A stretch of 64,000 nucleotides of DNA from Candidatus Gastranaerophilales bacterium (lineage in GTDB: Bacteria > Cyanobacteriota > Vampirovibrionia > Gastranaerophilales > Gastranaerophilaceae): positions 40,962 to 104,961 of the forward strand of contig CAAGGG010000005.1 of assembly GCA_900769355.1 (NCBI GenBank). The letters run 5' to 3'. Within the stretch, counting starts at the first letter, position 1, and every line of letters begins with the position of its first letter. The translations under genes and the position numbers were made by a program. This document shows, in pieces, positions 57,408 to 64,000 of this stretch. A model generated the notes under the pieces. That model was not told the DNA's origin. It was given only the letters and a program-made list of their open reading frames with translations, and searched no databases.

Positions 57408-58439
57408 ATGATTTTACCGATTAATAATATTAACAGTAACATAAATTTTTCTGCAGACGGCAACGATAAAAAAGAAAAAGCTCTTGAATATAATCATGAT
57501 ACGCTTTTGAAGGATAATCTTGCCACCAGAACACGTATAGGGATAGATAAGCTTTCTAATGCCGTTACGGTATATCCTGCTAAGGGTTTTAAGGGAAGTA
57601 AAAATGCGAATTTTTACGAGTTTCTGACAATGGGCACAGTGCCTTATATTGTTGGCAGTGCAATGCTTATGGGCGTATTTAATTTTGCAAATAAGTACTT
57701 TGAGGCATTTGCAAAGACAAAGGCTTCGCAAGTTGGGCAAAAAATGGCACTTGGTGTACTGTTTTACGGAGTATTAAAGGGTGTTTCTAAATCATTTGTA
57801 AGCAAACCTGTACAGATGATGACAGGAATTGATACTGAAAGACCTTATGCAAAGGTGATTTACGAGTTGCCGGAAGATGTAAACGATACGGATATTATTA
57901 GCATTGAGCATCACAAAGTTTTTGAGAGTGTTGAATTCCCGCGCTGGGATTTGCTTTATGGTGAAGAGGCAAAAGGCGAACCGAGAAATTATCGCTATGA
58001 CAGGATAGCAAAACGATTGGGCATGGGCGAAAATTTAAAAGATTCAGATCAAGAAGTTAAACCGAGAATTAAAGAGATTATTGTAAAAGAGAATTTGGCA
58101 AAAAATATTTCATCATATCTTTGGGCTGCAACAGGCGTAGGACTTGCGTTTCAAAAGCCTTGGGAAAACTTCTTTAATGTCATGACGTTGAAGTTTTGGA
58201 AGCCTAAAGAATTTGGGAAAACATTAACTTCTTTCGGTAAGAATTTCATAAAAAGTGCGAAAGCATTTTATCAAGGCGAAGGTAAAGGTATTTCAAAGCA
58301 TGCCGGCAAAATGTTGCTTGGGGCAGCCGTTCTATCAACTGTGCTTGGGGTAATAAATACCGTATCAAGCTCTCACAAGCCGTCTAAGGTCGATGCGGCT
58401 GATGTTATCGACAAAAACAAAAAGTATGTGGTAGGTTAG
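57408..58439 (+). CDS. Unknown membrane protein, first gene of novel operon
   Basis: From ATG 57408 (GTGGAG upstream) the protein has 343 residues. An Asn/Ile-rich start (PINNINSNINFSADG) and a polar region precede hydrophobic segments at about 72-95 and 110-130. A conserved-looking block follows at about 178-258 (FPRWDLLYG, IAKRLGMGENL, YLWAATGVGLAF), and a C-terminal membrane segment at about 300-320 (LLGAAVLSTVLGVINTV). The 178-258 block aligns by eye with 174-245 of the next protein. No family recognised. It lies 1 nt before the next gene. Confidence 0.72.
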   Translation: MILPINNINSNINFSADGNDKKEKALEYNHDTLLKDNLATRTRIGIDKLSNAVTVYPAKGFKGSKNANFYEFLTMGTVPYIVGSAMLMGVFNFANKYFEAFAKTKASQVGQKMALGVLFYGVLKGVSKSFVSKPVQMMTGIDTERPYAKVIYELPEDVNDTDIISIEHHKVFESVEFPRWDLLYGEEAKGEPRNYRYDRIAKRLGMGENLKDSDQEVKPRIKEIIVKENLAKNISSYLWAATGVGLAFQKPWENFFNVMTLKFWKPKEFGKTLTSFGKNFIKSAKAFYQGEGKGISKHAGKMLLGAAVLSTVLGVINTVSSSHKPSKVDAADVIDKNKKYVVG

Positions 58440-58440
58440 T

Positions 58441-60990
58441 ATGGCAAGCTTGATTCAAAATTATGTAGCAACACAAAAAAACTCATATAATACAACTGTA
58501 AAACCCCAAGTTGAAACTCCGAAAAAGCCAAAACCGGATTTTGATATTGAACGAGAATTGAACAATAGAACATTCATAAAACCGCTTGAAGGTGAAGGAA
58601 AGTTGCTTAATGGCAATATTTTCAATGCACCTGCGATTATGGTGAAAGATGCGATATATGATTTTAAGGCGTTTAAGCATGCTGCAAAAGGGAAAGCGAA
58701 TGACCATGAACTGGGTAAATTGAATGATGTTGGTTTGAAACTTGGTGGGCTTGCTATTGCCGGGTATTTGTTTTCGAAAAAACAAACTCCTATGACAAAA
58801 GGAATGGAGTTTGTCGGCTTGGCATCTTTCTTGGCATCAATGGCAATTTGGCCTAAGATTGCAATCCAACTTCCTGCATATTTAATCCATGGTATAAATG
58901 TTCAAAAAGAATATCAAGACAGTTTCGGCAGAAAGAAACCGTTCTATCAAGACCCTCAATTTATTCCTTGGGATTTGTATAATGACAAGCAAATCCAAAA
59001 AATCGGTGACAGAATGGGGGTTCCGAAAGATATTCCTAACAGACGTGATGCAATTCAAGAAAAAATGAAAAAAATCGCTATCCAAAATAATACTTTATGG
59101 ATGATGACAGCCGGTTTTGCAACTCCTGTTATGAGTGCTTTGATTTGTAATCAGACTGAACCTTTCTTGGCAAAATATTTAAACAATCGTGAAAATAAAA
59201 AAGCTGATACGATTTTGAGTAATTTTGAAGCTTACTCTCAAAAATATTTGGACAAAAATTACACTCAAAATATCGAAAAATTGTTGTCTAAAAATGCTGA
59301 TAAACCTGTAACGAAAGAGTTGGTAGCAAATCTTGCATCAATGCTTTCAGAGGGATTTGATAATGTGACAGCCGGAAGTATTCATAAAGATCTTCAAGAA
59401 ATGCTTTTGACAAATAGTTTTGTTGTAGATGATGAGACTACAAAAGAAATTTCTAAGAATTTGAAAGAAAAACTTTTGAGCAAAAATTATAGTGAAGAAT
59501 TTGTAAATTCTGTAATTCCTGCTGATGAAGAATTGTCAAGACTCCTCGGTGATAGTCAGTTGTTGGGCAACGAAGGTGAGAATGATTTAAGACAAATTCG
59601 TGCCGTTATAATTAAAAAGGTTAAAGACAACGTTGTAGAATATAATAAAGCAAATCCAAACGGCAGACAGTATGACGCAAGACGTGTTGCCACTGTTATC
59701 AATGGTAATGAGAAAGCTTTCCATCCAATAAGAAAAGCGTTGGAAAAAGTTCATGCTCAAACTTTTGATAAAGAAGTAAGAGCTAAAATTGGCAATATGG
59801 CTGAGGTAATGAACTCATTTAGAGCTAAAATGTTCACATTAAATGAGTATGCTGTTAAAAAAGTCGGAGCTGCTCCGGAAACTGTTGTTGCAAATTACTG
59901 GAATAATATTTCTAAAAACTTGTTGAAGACATTAGGTTTTACTGATAAAGAGATTGCAAAAACTCATTTTGACAGAAATCTGATGGGAGAAGTCTTGCGC
60001 GGACATATTGAAAATATTGTTTCTGACGATGCCAAGTATCGTGAAGTTATGAAGAAAATTATTGATGAAGTTGCAACGCTTGATTCTCAAATCAAACCGA
60101 GTGATATTTCATCTGGGGCTTTACAAATTAATAATAATGGCACAGCTTATGAAACAAAGGTTGAAGCTTTGTTCTCGGAATTCAAGGGCAAGATTGATGA
60201 AAGCGGTTTAAGACGTACCGCAAAGGCAATTGCTGGTAATAATGGTTACGAAGATGTTGGAACTCTTAAAAATATTCAAAAATCTTATGCCGCAGAAAGA
60301 ATGCTAGGCGTAAAAAGTTCGTTCTATCGACTTATTAATACGCTCGATTTTTACAGACGAATTGCCCAAAATCCAAATGGTTCATATATTATAAACGGTC
60401 AATACAGCCGTGAAGTTAAGGAAGAATTAATCGAACTTTGTAAAATTATTACGTTACAAGGTCATTCTTCTGACAGTGCAACGAAGTTCTATATGTTGAG
60501 AAATCCAAATCCTTCAACAGATAACGGACCGGTTGAAGTTAAGGGTGGAAAAATTCAAAATAAATATTTTGGAAAAACAGTAGGAACAGATATTGGTGGC
60601 GACAAATATTTCTATCAAAACGCAATGCAATTGATGTTTGAGGAAGATTTGGATCCGGCAACAAGGGAAATGTTAAATAAAACCTTAATCGGAGATGAAA
60701 TCAACAGATACAGAACCTTGATTTTGGACAACATCGGTAGTGAACATTATTTTGCAAAGCCTAACCACAAAATCAGACCGGCAAACGGCGCAGGTTCTGA
60801 CTTGAAGTTCTTGCTAACAGGTATTGCGCCTGATGAATTGTTCTATAAGGCGGGACAACAGGCATTCAATACGAAAAAATGGCTCAAGATTTTTGGCGGT
60901 TTTGGAGCTGCATTGCTTGGTGTAACAGTATTAGCACAGTTTTTCTTTGGCAAAATGCCAAAGTATCAACAGAAGGCGGATAAAAAATGA
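58441..60990 (+). CDS. Large unknown protein with terminal membrane segments
   Basis: An 849-residue protein. Hydrophobic segments lie at about 98-112, 123-150 and 218-236. Between the last two sits a block (FIPWDLY, IGDRMGVP, QNNTLWMMTAGF) like that of the preceding protein. Residues 250-800 are a long hydrophilic, mainly helical region. A C-terminal membrane helix (FGGFGAALLGVTVLAQFFF) ends the chain. This suggests a protein anchored at both ends with a large soluble middle. No enzyme motif seen. The gene overlaps the GH13-like gene by 4 nt, so stoichiometric production is likely. Confidence 0.72.
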   Translation: MASLIQNYVATQKNSYNTTVKPQVETPKKPKPDFDIERELNNRTFIKPLEGEGKLLNGNIFNAPAIMVKDAIYDFKAFKHAAKGKANDHELGKLNDVGLKLGGLAIAGYLFSKKQTPMTKGMEFVGLASFLASMAIWPKIAIQLPAYLIHGINVQKEYQDSFGRKKPFYQDPQFIPWDLYNDKQIQKIGDRMGVPKDIPNRRDAIQEKMKKIAIQNNTLWMMTAGFATPVMSALICNQTEPFLAKYLNNRENKKADTILSNFEAYSQKYLDKNYTQNIEKLLSKNADKPVTKELVANLASMLSEGFDNVTAGSIHKDLQEMLLTNSFVVDDETTKEISKNLKEKLLSKNYSEEFVNSVIPADEELSRLLGDSQLLGNEGENDLRQIRAVIIKKVKDNVVEYNKANPNGRQYDARRVATVINGNEKAFHPIRKALEKVHAQTFDKEVRAKIGNMAEVMNSFRAKMFTLNEYAVKKVGAAPETVVANYWNNISKNLLKTLGFTDKEIAKTHFDRNLMGEVLRGHIENIVSDDAKYREVMKKIIDEVATLDSQIKPSDISSGALQINNNGTAYETKVEALFSEFKGKIDESGLRRTAKAIAGNNGYEDVGTLKNIQKSYAAERMLGVKSSFYRLINTLDFYRRIAQNPNGSYIINGQYSREVKEELIELCKIITLQGHSSDSATKFYMLRNPNPSTDNGPVEVKGGKIQNKYFGKTVGTDIGGDKYFYQNAMQLMFEEDLDPATREMLNKTLIGDEINRYRTLILDNIGSEHYFAKPNHKIRPANGAGSDLKFLLTGIAPDELFYKAGQQAFNTKKWLKIFGGFGAALLGVTVLAQFFFGKMPKYQQKADKK

Positions 60991-62732
60991 TTAATTCAAC
61001 AAACTTATTAACAATGAAAACTCAAAAAATTAATCAACCTGCAATCTCAAATCCGATTTCGGGTCAAACATCTGAGCAATCTTCTGTACAGCACAATTCA
61101 GGTTTGTTAGGCGCGTATCTTAACAATATGGCAATGATTAATGCTCCTGTTGTTCAAAAATCAGCAAAGGTTGAAAAAACTGAAAATTCAGCTCCTGTAA
61201 ATTATCACAACAACTTGCGTTCAATGTTCAAAAACAATGAGGCAAAGATTTTGGCGATAATTCCAAGAACATTTAATGCAAAAGATACAAATGGCAACGA
61301 CTATATTGACGGCAGCGAGCAACATGGAACTTTTTTGAATGCAATAGACAGACTTGATGAAGTCAAAGCCGAAGGTTTTAATACATTCCACGTACTTCCG
61401 ATTAATCCCCCGGGGAAAATGAAAGCTATGGGAACAGCAGGATCTGTTTATGCGCCAAAAGATTTGTTGGCATTAGACCCGAATTTGATTGATCCAAATG
61501 ATCCGAGAAGTGATATGGAACAGTTTAAAGCGTTTATTGATGAATGCCACAAGCGCAATATCAAGGTAATGGTGGATTTGCCAAGTTGTGCGTCTTACGA
61601 TATGTTCTTGGAGCACCCGGAATGGATGGCTATGGAAAGTGATGGACTCGCAAAAACTCCACAGGGCTGGAACGATATCAGAATGTTTCAACCTTGGGAA
61701 GACGAAGGTAAAAGAACGCTAAATCCGAAACTTCTTGAACTTCACAAACAATTTGTTGATATGTGTATAGATTTAGGCGTTGATGGAATTAGAGCCGATG
61801 TTGGCAGAGCCAAACCTGTTGAATTTTGGGACGTTTTAATTCCATATTCTCACATGAGAGATCCGGAATTTGGTTGGCTTGCGGAAACATATACTTATGA
61901 AGATGCTTCTCCACAAGCAAATATGCCTTATGACAGACCTGAGGACTCATTAAGAGCTGGTTTTGATATGATTTATGGTCAATATCACATTTTCCACGAA
62001 TGGCCAGATGCAAAAACGTTTATGAACTATGTGAAAGAGCAGTTGGACTTATCTTATAATTTGCCGAAAGGTAAGTCAATAATTGGTTCTTTTGCTACTC
62101 ATGATGATATTTCTCCGATGTCACACGGTGGAGCGGATTATTGCAATATGACAATGGGGCTTCAAGCAACTTTGCCTATGCTAAACCCTTATATTGTTGA
62201 CGGTTACCAATCCGGTGATAATTATATTTATAAGTATGAAAATCAACATAATCCTGTGACTCAAACAGATAATCACGAAATGACAGTTCACAGAGGTCGT
62301 TTGGATATCTTTAACTTATCAAGAAAACCGGGTGGTGATGAGCCTGAAATCGGTAAGTTTATGACAGAAGCTTTCAAAATGCGCGATAAATATCTTGATG
62401 TAATTACAAAAGGTACGTTTATTGAGCTTGATAAGTCGAAAGATAAAAACGATCAAATCATTGCTTATGCAAGACATTTGAACGGAAAAACCCTTCTTGT
62501 GGTTGCGAATAAGAATATAAATCGTTCTGTTGCTGCAAATATTAAAGTTCCGACAATGAAGGCCGGTCAGGAATTGAAAAACCTTCTTCCTTCTTATGGC
62601 AAAGAAAGTATATTGCAAGCAAAAGACAATATGTTAAGCGTAGAGTTAGGACCTGCGAGAGTTCATGTATTTGAGATAGATACTCCGAATATCGAAAAAT
62701 ATACGAACAAGATTTATAAGCAGAATATATAG
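60987..62732 (+). CDS. Divergent GH13 (alpha-amylase-like) enzyme
   Basis: A 581-residue protein with no signal peptide and an 80-residue Gln/Asn/Ser-rich N-terminus. An EF-hand-type Ca loop, DTNGNDYIDGSE, lies at 100-111. A TIM barrel follows: MVDLPSCASYD replaces the usual D-x4-NH of region I. VDGIRADVGRA has the nucleophile D271, WLAETY the acid/base E300, and FATHDD the third acidic residue D373. The C-terminal beta domain ends near 575. The catalytic triad is kept while the region I Asn-His is lost, so it may be an unusual glycosidase or transglycosidase. It overlaps the upstream gene by 4 nt. Confidence 0.82.
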   Translation: MINSTNLLTMKTQKINQPAISNPISGQTSEQSSVQHNSGLLGAYLNNMAMINAPVVQKSAKVEKTENSAPVNYHNNLRSMFKNNEAKILAIIPRTFNAKDTNGNDYIDGSEQHGTFLNAIDRLDEVKAEGFNTFHVLPINPPGKMKAMGTAGSVYAPKDLLALDPNLIDPNDPRSDMEQFKAFIDECHKRNIKVMVDLPSCASYDMFLEHPEWMAMESDGLAKTPQGWNDIRMFQPWEDEGKRTLNPKLLELHKQFVDMCIDLGVDGIRADVGRAKPVEFWDVLIPYSHMRDPEFGWLAETYTYEDASPQANMPYDRPEDSLRAGFDMIYGQYHIFHEWPDAKTFMNYVKEQLDLSYNLPKGKSIIGSFATHDDISPMSHGGADYCNMTMGLQATLPMLNPYIVDGYQSGDNYIYKYENQHNPVTQTDNHEMTVHRGRLDIFNLSRKPGGDEPEIGKFMTEAFKMRDKYLDVITKGTFIELDKSKDKNDQIIAYARHLNGKTLLVVANKNINRSVAANIKVPTMKAGQELKNLLPSYGKESILQAKDNMLSVELGPARVHVFEIDTPNIEKYTNKIYKQNI

Positions 62733-62778
62733 GCTAATTGAAATACCTATTGGCACATTAAATAAACAACGAAAACAA

Positions 62779-62817
62779 GATGCAGTCTGGATTGATTGCA
62801 TCTTTTGATTTTTTTAA
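62779..62817 (+). terminator. Terminator of the GH13 operon
   Basis: GATGCAGTC / GATTGCATC stem with one mismatch, followed by TTTTGATTTTTTT. Confidence 0.75.
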
Positions 62818-62865
62818 ATGTTTGAGCTAGAATATTGTCGCAAGAAATATATTAGCGAGGGAAAA

Positions 62866-63222
62866 ATGTTACAAGAATTTATAAGTTCAAAAATACACAG
62901 AGCAACAGTTACAGACGCAAACTTGAATTACGTTGGTTCAATTACGATTGACGAAACATTGATGAAAGAGTCAAATATTAAAGAATGGCAAAAAGTTGAT
63001 ATTTTAGATATTAATAACGGTGAAAGATTTCATACTTATGTTATTAAGGGTAAGCCAGATTCTGGCATGATTTGTTTGAATGGTGCTGCTGCAAGAAAAG
63101 TTCAACCTGGTGATAAGGTAATAATAATAGCTTACGGTTTGTATAACCCGGAAGAATTGGACGGTTATAAACCGACTATTGTTATTGTTGATGATGAAAA
63201 TAAAGTTGTCGAGAAACATTAA
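62866..63222 (+). CDS. panD: Aspartate 1-decarboxylase
   Basis: From ATG 62866 (GCGAGGG upstream) the protein has 118 residues. The N-terminus MLQEFISSKIHRATVTDANL and the self-cleavage site YVGSIT (between Gly and Ser, giving the pyruvoyl cofactor) are diagnostic. GAAARKVQPGDKVIIIAYG is the conserved C-terminal block. It makes beta-alanine for pantothenate and CoA; coaE is at 16416. A longer reading from 62818 overlaps the terminator and is not used. Confidence 0.95.
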   Translation: MLQEFISSKIHRATVTDANLNYVGSITIDETLMKESNIKEWQKVDILDINNGERFHTYVIKGKPDSGMICLNGAAARKVQPGDKVIIIAYGLYNPEELDGYKPTIVIVDDENKVVEKH

Positions 63223-63254
63223 TAAAAAGTGATGAATATCTGAATAAACAACAA

Positions 63255-63740
63255 ATATTAGGCGTCATTACGAGCGTTTAGCGTACCACAAGGGTATCCT
63301 ACTTCGTACGGCTCGTTTACTCGCCTACGATGTAAGCAAGTAATCCAGTATATAATTATCAAAATAGTTGCAATTTTCGTAAAACAACTAAACGAAACTG
63401 TCACTCCGGACGCCGATCCGGAGTCTGTTTTATTTGGTATTAGATTCTGAATAGCAAGAAAAATAATTCTTCGCTAACCGCTTAGAATATTTTTCTAAGC
63501 TTTCAGAATGACGACTAACGTAGCCGCAATTCATGTCATCGTTATATTGTTTACCCACTCTAACTCTCCCTAATAGAGGGAGAGAATTCATTCATTGCTT
63601 CTATTTAGGTTCATGTTTTCGTATTGTGCAATTTAGTGGCTATTTACCAATATTAATTTTTGGGAAACATAAGTCTTCCCTAGTTAGGGAAGATTTAGAT
63701 GGGTAAACGTCATAACAATAGCAGTTGTTAACGAGCTTTC
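63255..63740. repeat. Repeat cluster between panD and the terminal prepilin gene
   Basis: The 632 nt 63223-63854 contain no gene. In order: GCGTCATTACGAGCG with a related AAGTAATCCAG (R6 type), and AACTGTCACTCCGGACGCCG with ATCCGGAGTCTG (R2). Then AGATTCTGAATAGCAAGAAA to TTCTAAGCTTTCAGAATGACG (R1), the R4 core CTCTCCCTAATAGAGGGAGA, and the R5 core GTCTTCCCTAGTTAGGGAAG. The same order R2-R1 occurs inside the element at 43602-44013. Confidence 0.75.
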
Positions 63741-63791
63741 GCGAGTGTTACAAATGCGTGTGAGGGGTTCAACAAAAAATCAATCCCCCAC

Positions 63792-63819
63792 TTGAAAAAT
63801 TTCAAAAATAGTTTATAAT
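63792..63819 (+). promoter_or_regulatory. Promoter of the terminal prepilin gene
   Basis: TTGAAA (63792-63797), 16-nt spacer, TATAAT (63814-63819), then GAGGA before ATG 63855. Confidence 0.75.
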
Positions 63820-63854
63820 GATAAGAGTTATAATAAAAAATGAGGAATAAAAGT

Positions 63855-64000
63855 ATGAAATCATTAAGAATTGTTAAGGACTTCGGGGGGGGGGTAATCC
63901 CAGCCTAGGTCTGGATTTGACACGATTTTGGGGTGTTGAGGAGTCTGAAAAAAAGAATAAGCCGTCATTTTTTTCTGCGTTCACTTTGGCAGAAATGATG
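63855..64000 (+). CDS. Prepilin-like gene, out of frame at a G10 tract, cut by window edge
   Basis: ATG 63855 with GAGGA upstream encodes MKSLRIVKDF, then a G10 tract (63895-63904) and, in the present frame, stops at TAG a few codons later. With 11 or 8 G the frame would run on to SFFSAFTLAEMM at the window end, a prepilin cleavage motif. So this is a third poly-G prepilin gene, apparently in the off state. Only the leader and the first pilin residues are visible. Confidence 0.75.
63895..63904 (+). repeat. G10 homopolymer in prepilin leader (frame closed)
   Basis: Ten G preceded by GACTTC and followed by TAATCC. The TTC-G-run flank is shared with the tracts at 38895 and 44151. Confidence 0.8.

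Overview
The window is AT-rich bacterial chromosome with about 60 real genes packed on both strands. They are separated by short intergenic stretches full of dispersed palindromic repeats. Envelope genes point to a diderm, LPS-type cell: kdsD and kdsC (Kdo synthesis), an MsbA-like exporter, MlaE/MlaF-like lipid transport, an AsmA-like giant protein, uppP and an SLH-domain protein. There are also many type IV prepilin-like proteins whose N-terminus reads FTLAEVLITLGIIG. This combination, with the atypical signal-less Asn-rich proteins, is what I would expect from a gut Melainabacteria/Vampirovibrionia relative (Gastranaerophilales-like). That placement is inference, because no rRNA gene is present.

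Layout. 1-2.6 kb: end of an M16 peptidase locus and a GT-D glycosyltransferase. 3.1-11 kb: radical SAM/DUF2344 protein, RNase G, two small membrane proteins, mlaE-mlaF and an aminotransferase. 11-14.3 kb: ugd and an msbA-like exporter. 14.7-19.2 kb: two peptidoglycan-hydrolase-like proteins, coaE, a pseudouridine synthase, a thioesterase, a rubredoxin and a membrane metalloprotease. 19.2-20 kb: tRNA-Pro followed by a decayed integrase. 20-26 kb: yidC, queA, rpiB and pckA. 26-35 kb: ferredoxin, cdd, a prepilin, an S41 protease, a degenerate HD-GYP protein, a Dxs-like enzyme and a flavodoxin-fold oxidoreductase under a MerR-type promoter. 35-44 kb: SGNH hydrolase, AsmA-like protein, poly-G prepilin, divergent PurH, glycosyltransferase, dCMP deaminase and a MITE-like element. 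44-51 kb: a second poly-G prepilin, comF, rsfS, TPR protein, glucosaminidase and SLH protein. 51-57 kb: map, adk, an NhaD/ArsB-type antiporter, kdsD-kdsC-queD and uppP. 57-63 kb: a tightly coupled operon of two unknown, mutually related membrane proteins and a divergent GH13 enzyme, then panD. The window ends inside a third poly-G prepilin gene.

Six results stand out. (1) Three prepilin genes carry G9-G10 tracts between the start codon and the prepilin cleavage site; one reads in frame and two do not, which looks like slipped-strand phase variation. (2) Dispersed intergenic repeats also occur inside coding sequence: twice in the radical SAM gene and in the leaders of prepilin genes. (3) At least six genes have a TATAAT-like box exactly 6 nt before the start codon and no Shine-Dalgarno sequence, so leaderless mRNAs are probably common here. 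(4) Three signal-less Asn-rich proteins share a CTTTATATAWATA box 26-27 nt upstream of their start codons. (5) The 57.4-62.7 kb operon is the best candidate for an undescribed system. (6) Several enzymes have lost catalytic motifs (HD-GYP, PurH, M16).
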